NCBI GenBank assembly: GCA_022701985.1
Contig: JAKONK010000068.1
Location: 1 to 64,000, forward strand
From: Actinomycetales bacterium
Lineage (GTDB): Bacteria > Actinomycetota > Actinomycetes > Actinomycetales > Quadrisphaeraceae
Direction: 5' to 3'
Length of the DNA stretch: 64,000 nt
The stretch's first letter is position 1; each line of letters starts with the position of its first letter. Positions 59,065 through 64,000 of this stretch are shown here, piece after piece. A program made the position numbers and the translations under genes. The notes below the pieces were generated by a model, which did not search any database, was not told where the DNA came from, and worked only from the letters and a program-made list of their open reading frames with translations.

Positions 59065-60444
59065 CTAGAGCGAACTCCGCTCGGCGGGCGGGACAGCGGG
59101 GATGCTGCCGGTGGTCGTGACGTCGAACGCCGTCAGACCGGCGGGGACGGTCAGCAGCACCACGTGCACGGGGGCGCCCAGGGGGGCCAGCGCGGTAGTG
59201 GCCTCCTCGGCGAGCGCGCGCGAGCCCGACCCGTACGGAGCCACCAGCACCACCTGGGCGGCGCGGGTGGCGTCGACGTAGCGCCACCACGGCTGGTCGA
59301 GGTTGACGACGACGAGGTGCGAGGAGCCGGCCCCGGCCGGAGCGACCATCGAGGCGGCCTCGCCGCGGGTGGCGCCGGGGGCCACGAGCACCACGACCTG
59401 CTGGCCGGCGGCCAGCGCACCGCCCACCGCGGCCCGCAGGGGGAGCAGCACCGAGGTGCCCACCGGGTCGCGGGGCACCTCGAGGTAGGAGCCCCGGCCG
59501 CGCCGCGCCAGGCGGCGACCGGTCGCACGGGTCAGGACCTGCCCGCGGCGGCCGGCCAGCGCCGTGGCGATCCCGGCCACCAGCAGCGCGGTGACCACGA
59601 AGGCGACTGCGGCGTCGCGCCAGGCGTGGCTGGCGGGGACGACGTCGGGCAGTGCGACGGCCTCACCGGAGCCCAGGAGGGCCGGGGGCTGGGCCCGCTC
59701 GATGCGACTCAGCTGCTGGAGGCGCAGCTCGGCGTCGGCGGCGAGGCGGGTGGCGTCGGTGGAGCCGGGGGCGGCTGTGGCGAGCTCGGCCTGCACGGCG
59801 GCGAGCTGCTCGTCGAGCTGGTCGGTCCAGGTCTGGACTGCGGCGGTGTGCTCGGCGAGGACCACGGGCTCGAGGGCGGGCAGCACGGCGGCGGCCACCT
59901 CCTGCGCCTGCTCGGTGGAGCTGCCGGGGCCCGAGGTGGTGACGGTGACGTCGACGACGCCCGGCGCCCCGCCCAGGCCGACTGCGATGTTCTGCGAGGC
60001 CTCCTCGGCGCTCCACCCCGCGCCGTCCGCGGCGGTGGCCAGGAGCGCGGGGTCGGCAGCCGCGGCGACGTAGGCGGAGGCCACGCGGGCGGCGTCGTCG
60101 GGGTCGGTGGTGTCACCGGCAGAGCCCGGCACGACGACGCCGCTGGTCGTGGCGCGGTGCACCGGCTCCGCGCGGGCGCTCAGCAGGCCGGTGAGGAGGG
60201 CCACCAGCAGCGCGACGGCCAGCGCGAGCGGTGCGTGGCGGGCCAGCTCGCGCAGCAGACCGGTGGCGCGGCTCGACGCGGCGGGGACGCGCCGCCCGCG
60301 GACCCAGCGCGAGGGCCGCGCGGTGCGGGGCGCCTGTGCCGCGTCGCGGGCTGTGTCGCGGGTCGGGTCGAGGGCCGCCGCGAGGGAGGCGACGCCCCCG
60401 GGGGTGGGGTCGGCGTCGGGGCGCTGGGGAGCCGTCGCGGTCAC
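59065..60444 (-). CDS. Wzz-like chain-length/tyrosine-kinase-like membrane protein
   Basis: The protein has 459 residues from GTG 60444; no strong ribosome site, and the longer frame reaches back into the TM2 gene region. A basic N-terminal tail is followed by a membrane helix (HAPLALAVALLVALLTGLLSARAEP, about 86-108). An external region of about 190 residues contains the Wzz-style SQNIAVGLGGAPGVVDVTVTTSGPG block and a helical stretch, and a second helix (AWRDAAVAFVVTALLVAGIATALAG) precedes a cytoplasmic domain. The last 130 residues resemble a BY-kinase-type Rossmann fold (HLVVVNLDQPWW) but without an obvious Walker A. A role in polysaccharide chain length or export is likely. Confidence 0.72.
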   Translation of the reverse strand: MTATAPQRPDADPTPGGVASLAAALDPTRDTARDAAQAPRTARPSRWVRGRRVPAASSRATGLLRELARHAPLALAVALLVALLTGLLSARAEPVHRATTSGVVVPGSAGDTTDPDDAARVASAYVAAAADPALLATAADGAGWSAEEASQNIAVGLGGAPGVVDVTVTTSGPGSSTEQAQEVAAAVLPALEPVVLAEHTAAVQTWTDQLDEQLAAVQAELATAAPGSTDATRLAADAELRLQQLSRIERAQPPALLGSGEAVALPDVVPASHAWRDAAVAFVVTALLVAGIATALAGRRGQVLTRATGRRLARRGRGSYLEVPRDPVGTSVLLPLRAAVGGALAAGQQVVVLVAPGATRGEAASMVAPAGAGSSHLVVVNLDQPWWRYVDATRAAQVVLVAPYGSGSRALAEEATTALAPLGAPVHVVLLTVPAGLTAFDVTTTGSIPAVPPAERSSL

Positions 60445-60708
60445 AGCAGGCAGGTCCTTGTCGTCCGAGGGAGCCGGTGGCCCCCGGGGTGCGGGAAGGA
60501 GGCGCGAGACGCGCGCGACCACCCAAGCACGCAGGGGCCTGCGGGCCCCCACCTGAAGATCTCCCGCCGCGCGAGAAGGACCGTTCGGAGGGCGCCCGTC
60601 ACGCCGCGTGGCACTGTGACCACGCGCGCCGCGCCGGTGCGGGGGCTCTGCCCCGGGCTGCTGCCCGCCGCCGGGGTACGTCATCGGTCAGACCGTCTTG
60701 CCCCAGCC

Positions 60709-61074
60709 GTGAAAGGACACCACCACCACCACCGCTGCCTGGCTGTTCTGGGTGTTCTGGGCGGGTTCGGCGCCCACGACTTCTCCCTGCGCCACACCGG
60801 GGCCGGCGTGGCCAAGATCTGCCTGAACCTCCTGGGCTGGCTGCTGACGCTGGTGCTCATCGGCTGCGTGGTGCTGCTGGCGCTGTTCGAGTGGTGGATC
60901 GTCGACGCCACCGCGCCATCGGCGCCGCTCACCGAGCCGTCGGGTCGCTCGCCGAGACGCTCCGCAGATGGGCCCCTTCAGCGTGATCACCCGGTCACTC
61001 TGAAGGGGCCCACCTGCGGAGTGCCGCTCAGCCATCCGGCCAGGCCAGCGAGCCCGCCACCCCGGCGGCTGTGA
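60709..61074 (+). CDS. TM2-domain protein with an N-terminal His run
   Basis: The product has 121 residues from GTG 60709. The start is uncertain because the only ribosome-like AAAGGA is inside the frame. A run of five His is followed by a TM2 domain: LAVLGVLGGFGAHDFSLRHTGAGVAKICLNLL, then GWLLTLVLIGCVVLLALFEWWIVDA, with the Gly-Ala-His and Trp-Asp positions conserved. TM2 proteins are small two-helix membrane proteins of unclear role. The last 40 residues are encoded by the 62-bp palindromic element and by sequence antisense to the Uma2 gene end, so the true protein may originally have ended near 60960. A T-to-stop decay is not visible. Confidence 0.65.
   Translation: MKGHHHHHRCLAVLGVLGGFGAHDFSLRHTGAGVAKICLNLLGWLLTLVLIGCVVLLALFEWWIVDATAPSAPLTEPSGRSPRRSADGPLQRDHPVTLKGPTCGVPLSHPARPASPPPRRL
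60960..61021. repeat. 62-bp palindromic element, copy 2
   Basis: Arms ctccgcagatgggccccttcag-type (60960-60981) and its inverse (61000-61021) pair over 22 positions with one mismatch, around an 18-nt centre holding GTGATCAC. Design and length equal copy 1 at 46730. It lies between the convergent TM2 and Uma2 genes and would work as a two-way terminator. Confidence 0.85.
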
Positions 61075-61552
61075 GTCCGAGCAGGTCGCTCGTCCCCGTC
61101 TCCGCGTAGGAGCCCTCGGCGCCCAGCTGCCAGATGCGGACCGTCCGTCGCACCGGGTCGACCACCCACAGCTCCTCGACGCCGTGGGAGGCGTAGAAGG
61201 CGGACTTCGCGAAGGTCTCGTCGTGGGGGCTCAGCACCTCGATCACCAGGGCGGCGGAGGGGTAGTAGAGCGCGGGCCCCTCGTGCGGTCGGTGGAAGCC
61301 GAGGTCGGGGACACGGAAGTCACCGGGGTGACCGAGGTTGAAGGACCCGCCGTTCCGCAGGCCCGCGGTCAGCGCCGGGCCGTGGAGGGCGACGGCGAGC
61401 GCCATCGCCGTCTCGCCGTTGCGGCCGTGCTCGTGGGGAGCCACGTGGTACACCCCCTCCCAGACCTCGTCCTTGCCGTCCAGGCCGAGCTCGCGCCGTC
61501 GCGCCAGCAGTGCCTCGACGGCGTGGTCGTTCTCGACGAAGAGCGTGCTCAT
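61028..61552 (-). CDS. Uma2-family (DUF820) restriction-endonuclease-fold protein
   Basis: The protein has 174 residues from ATG 61552, chosen for the GGGAGG ribosome site 6 nt upstream; a longer frame reaches 61648. It has the Uma2 PD-(D/E)XK-like core: DEVWEGVYHVAPHEHGRNG, FRVPDLGFHRP with the catalytic-type Asp, AALVIEVLSPHDETFAKSAFYASHGVEELWVVDP with the Glu and Lys region, and TVRIWQLG. The length is normal. Uma2 genes are widespread in actinobacteria and cyanobacteria, often solitary; nuclease activity on DNA has been proposed but the role is not settled. The stop is 6 bp from the palindromic element. Confidence 0.88.
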   Translation of the reverse strand: MSTLFVENDHAVEALLARRRELGLDGKDEVWEGVYHVAPHEHGRNGETAMALAVALHGPALTAGLRNGGSFNLGHPGDFRVPDLGFHRPHEGPALYYPSAALVIEVLSPHDETFAKSAFYASHGVEELWVVDPVRRTVRIWQLGAEGSYAETGTSDLLGLTAAGVAGSLAWPDG

Positions 61553-61652
61553 CGGCGCCTCCCGCTCGTCAGCGCTGCTCTGCGCGCCGGTGTCGACCAT
61601 GGCAGAACCCTCTGACAGCGTGCTGGCGTTGTCCACAGGCCCTGTCACCGCA

Positions 61653-62663
61653 TCAGCCAGTGGTCGTGAAGACCGTCATCGTCGGCCGGTGGCGCGTTCC
61701 TGAGCCGTCTTCGCTTCTCAGCACGGTGAAGCTGGCGGCCCTCCCGACCGCCGGGGTCGCCAGCACGTGGTCGATGGGGATCGCGACGAGTGGGGGCAGG
61801 TGGGTCCGCCACGTGCCCACCCCGGCGCTGTGCCGCAGCGACGCGGCGTCCTCGCAGAGGCCGAGGCGCGGACCCCCGAAGTCGTCCACGCTGCCGTTGA
61901 AGTCTCCAGCCACCAGCACGGGGGCGTCGGTGGAGCACTTCGCCGCGACCCAGTCGAGGTCGCGCTCCCACCCGGGCAGTCCCGGCCCCACCGGCCAGGG
62001 GGCGTGCAGCGCCAGGACCGTGGGCAGCGAGGCGTCGTCAGGCACCAGCTCGACCGCCTTCTTCGGGTCGGGCCCCGGCACCGCCGTGTAGTGCCCGGCG
62101 AGGGCGGGGGAGACCCACACCGCCACCTGCACCGACGATGATCCGCCGTTGACGCGGACCATCCGCAGCCCGGCGGCGGTGAAGGCGGCGCGGTAGGCGT
62201 CGTCAGTCCCTGGTGCCTGCTGCGGCAGGACGACGACGTCCGCGTGCTGCGCCGCCGCCAGCTCCGCCACGACGTCCGGCGTGGTGAGCCGCCCGTTGGT
62301 GTTCCACTCCAGCACCCGCAGCTGCCCCGCAGCCGGAGCCGCGACCGGCTCGCCGACCACCCCGCGCGCGAGCACCACGGGCAGGTGCAGCCCCACCACC
62401 AGGGCGAGCGCGGCCGCGACGGGCAGCCCGAGCCTCGGCCGCACGACGCGCGTGACCAGCAGGACCAGGACGACGACGAGAGCCGCGCTCGCGACGACCG
62501 CCAGAGCCCCGCGGGCGGGGAGTGCCGCCGCGATGACGTGCCAGCGCTCCATGCCGACGTGGGGAGCAGCGAAGAGCAGCACTGCCCCCGCCGCCACCAG
62601 CGCGGCGAGCACCCGCACCGACGCCGCGGCCAGTCCTCGCACCGCCTGATCGTCGAGGACCAC
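61653..62663 (-). CDS. Membrane-anchored endonuclease/exonuclease/phosphatase (EEP) family protein
   Basis: The protein has 336 residues from GTG 62663. Three membrane helices (about 10-105, RPRLGLPVAAALALVVGLHLPVVLA the last) precede an external EEP domain. The domain begins LRVLEWNTNGR (Asn of the metal site) and has VVLPQQAPG where the usual catalytic Glu is replaced by Gln, LVAGDFNGSVDDFGG with Asp/Asn, and IDHVLATP. The closing motif is GTRHRPTM, where the family normally has SDHRP; the Asp is missing. Loss of the Glu and the Asp suggests reduced or altered activity. EEP proteins act on phosphodiesters or lipids, and external ones often on phospholipid or DNA. Confidence 0.83.
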   Translation of the reverse strand: MVLDDQAVRGLAAASVRVLAALVAAGAVLLFAAPHVGMERWHVIAAALPARGALAVVASAALVVVLVLLVTRVVRPRLGLPVAAALALVVGLHLPVVLARGVVGEPVAAPAAGQLRVLEWNTNGRLTTPDVVAELAAAQHADVVVLPQQAPGTDDAYRAAFTAAGLRMVRVNGGSSSVQVAVWVSPALAGHYTAVPGPDPKKAVELVPDDASLPTVLALHAPWPVGPGLPGWERDLDWVAAKCSTDAPVLVAGDFNGSVDDFGGPRLGLCEDAASLRHSAGVGTWRTHLPPLVAIPIDHVLATPAVGRAASFTVLRSEDGSGTRHRPTMTVFTTTG

Positions 62664-63207
62664 CTGGCAGCCGCCTGAGCCGGGTCGACCCTCGGGAGGC
62701 CCGCTGGCACGAGCACCGAGGAGCGTCGGGTCGTCAGGACCGGGGCCGGGTCACCCCTCGCCCGTCTGAGCGGCCGATGGGTGGGGTGACGCTCCCGCGG
62801 AGCAGCCGGGCCTGTGGGGCCAGCTCCTGTCAGCGCGTCCGGAGTGGCGCTAGCGCGCCGCAGCACCCACTGGAGCGTCCCGCCGCGCATCCGTCCGCAC
62901 CTCTACCGCCGCACCCTCCACCCCCGCTCAGGCCCCCCGCCCAGGCACCCCCGACACGTCGCGAGCTGTCGCAGGTGCACCACCTCGACCCGCCGGTCGT
63001 GCAGGACCGAGGCCACCGGGGCGTGGATCGGTCCGCGTCTCGGGCAAGGTGGTCAGCGCCTGTCAACGTCCGGGCGGGCGAGTCGTCGTGGAGGCGCTCG
63101 ATGTCGGCCTCGTCGAAGGAGTCACCACCATCACGAGAGCGCAGTGGCTCGGCGCAGCGGGTGGTCGCACGCGGGCCCCGCTCGACCATCCGGGTGCGAG
63201 CGGCGCC
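62664..63207. other. 544-bp region without a supportable gene
   Basis: Open frames exist on both strands (for example 62830-63189 minus, 62814-63407 plus), but their products are Arg/Pro/Ser-rich, lack ribosome sites and match no family. The codon third positions lose the strong G/C bias seen in the genes. The stretch is a little richer in A/T, with segments such as gtcaccaccatcacgag. It may be decayed coding DNA between the EEP gene and rmlD. Confidence 0.6.
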
Positions 63208-64000
63208 TCAGAGGTCGAGGACGGAGCGGCTGGCTGCGTGCCACCTCGCGCTCCACGGCGCGATCGGTCGCACGCCGGCGGCTTCAAGGGTCCGGTGCCC
63301 CAGCACCGACCACGCCGGACGGGGCGCGGGGCGCACGAAAGCGGCGGACGTCGTCGCCGAGACGACGTCGCGGTGCAGGCCCGCGGAACCCACCACCTCG
63401 CGCGTGAAGCCGTACCAGCTCGTCGAGCCGCTCGACGTCGCGTGGTACGTCCCTGCGGGGGCGCCCACCTCCAGCAGATCGGCGATGACGCGGGCTACGT
63501 CGACGGTCCACGTCGGCTGACCGACCTGGTCGTCGACCACGCTGACGGTGCCGCGCTCCCGCGCGAGCTTGAGGATGGTCTTCGGGAAGCACGGCCCACC
63601 GGCACCGTAGAGCCACGCGGTCCTCACGACGAGGGTGTCTCGACAGGCCCGGCGGGCCGTCCCTTCGCCCTGGGCCTTGGTGCGCCCGTAGACGGACTTC
63701 GGGGCCACCGGTGCGTCCTCCGGGTACGGCTCCGAGGCGTCGCCGGCGAAGACGTAGTCCGTCGACACCTGCACCAACCGCGCGCCCGCCTTGCTGCACG
63801 CAGCGCCGATGTACCCCGGAGCGACGGCGTTGAGGTCAGCCGCGGCCTCGTGGTCCGTCTCCGCGGCGTCGACCGCGGTGTACGCGGCGCAGTTGATGAC
63901 CACGTCGTGTCCCGGCACGACCCGCGCCAGCACCGCGGTGTCCAGCACGTCGAGGTCGGCGCGCGTCGCCGCCGTCACCTCGTGACCGCGCTCGCGGAAC
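63208..64000 (-). CDS. rmlD: dTDP-4-dehydrorhamnose reductase (RmlD), 5' end beyond window
   Basis: The C-terminal 263 residues are visible, entering at base 64000 with FRERGHEVTAATRADLDVLD. It is an extended short-chain dehydrogenase of the RmlD/RfbD type: VVINCAAYTAVDAAE, LVQVSTDYVFAGD, the catalytic YGRTK (Tyr/Lys) and VVRTAWLYGAGGPCFPKTIL are conserved. It reduces dTDP-4-dehydro-L-rhamnose with NADPH to dTDP-L-rhamnose, for rhamnose in wall or surface polymers. About 25-30 N-terminal residues with the GxxGxxG motif are outside the window. It probably starts an rml operon to the right. The C-terminus shows the usual RPAPRPAWSVLGHRTLEAAGV block. Confidence 0.93.
   Translation of the reverse strand, partial: FRERGHEVTAATRADLDVLDTAVLARVVPGHDVVINCAAYTAVDAAETDHEAAADLNAVAPGYIGAACSKAGARLVQVSTDYVFAGDASEPYPEDAPVAPKSVYGRTKAQGEGTARRACRDTLVVRTAWLYGAGGPCFPKTILKLARERGTVSVVDDQVGQPTWTVDVARVIADLLEVGAPAGTYHATSSGSTSWYGFTREVVGSAGLHRDVVSATTSAAFVRPAPRPAWSVLGHRTLEAAGVRPIAPWSARWHAASRSVLDL

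Noticed and set aside
60719-60732. Five-His run as a cloning tag
   Set aside because: It is simple caccac slippage before a TM2 domain in otherwise native sequence, with no vector sequence or engineered sites nearby.
62830-63189. A 119-residue minus-strand frame as a gene
   Set aside because: It has no ribosome site, a low-complexity Gly/Cys/Ala tail and no recognisable family; it could be a relic but cannot be supported.

Overview
The window is chromosomal DNA of a very high-GC actinobacterium. The signs are strong G/C third-position bias, many GTG starts, GTGA/ATGA start-stop overlaps, a mannosyltransferase of the actinobacterial PMT type, a class F sortase and SCO6880-type secretion genes. 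The gene mix would fit Kineosporiaceae or a relative, but nothing here (no rRNA, no marker gene) fixes the genus. I count about 50 protein genes, of which two are cut by the window edges, plus one tRNA. No insertion sequence, prophage or CRISPR array was found.

Layout. 1-3558: an M81/MlrC-type protein (partial) faces a sugar isomerase/Gfo-Idh-MocA oxidoreductase pair. 3646-8262: a minus-strand D-amino-acid unit (propeller lactonase, DSD1-type PLP enzyme, N-acyl-D-amino-acid deacylase, then RidA). 8455-12601: an Ala/Arg-rich membrane protein, tRNA-Ala(CGC) and two tandem membrane diguanylate cyclases. 12668-17835: a luciferase-like monooxygenase, a broken secreted-protein gene next to a palindrome-rich element, a small membrane protein, a protein O-mannosyltransferase and an aminotransferase. 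17832-22945: two large PAS-GGDEF cyclases. 23091-29554: rsmI, a three-gene response regulator/histidine kinase/degenerate sensor unit, an acyltransferase, a MerR regulator and a DUF4190-DUF732 protein.

29804-39994 is a surface/exopolysaccharide block: DUF4397 protein plus sortase F, then GtrA, an ALG5-like GT2, GT4, GH8, a cellulose-synthase-like GT2, a GT-C transferase and a second GtrA. The inferred logic is that the ALG5-like enzyme loads sugar onto a polyprenyl carrier, GtrA flips it, the GT-C enzyme uses it outside, and the processive GT2 with its GH8 partner makes and trims a glucan-like polymer. Four cyclases elsewhere in the window could supply c-di-GMP, but the synthase lacks PilZ, so the link is speculative.

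40008-42715: an atypical response regulator and an internally duplicated unknown protein. 43191-49410: a compact type IV secretion-like operon (pilin-like peptide, TrbL/VirB6-like channel, SCO6880-like protein, VirB4-like ATPase, VirB1-like transglycosylase) with no relaxase or coupling protein in view. 49472-57413: a sugar-utilisation locus (DUF624, two LplB/LplC-type permeases, a lipoprotein binding protein, two LacI regulators, a GH4 glycosidase). 57417-64000: a second GT-C protein, a Wzz-like protein, a TM2 protein, a Uma2 nuclease-fold protein, an EEP-family protein and the start of rmlD.

The most unusual signals are in the non-coding DNA: a two-member family of 62-bp palindromes with compensatory changes, arrays of TGA spaced by 8 or 11 nt that close all three frames after several genes, and inverted GTGATC-type repeats.
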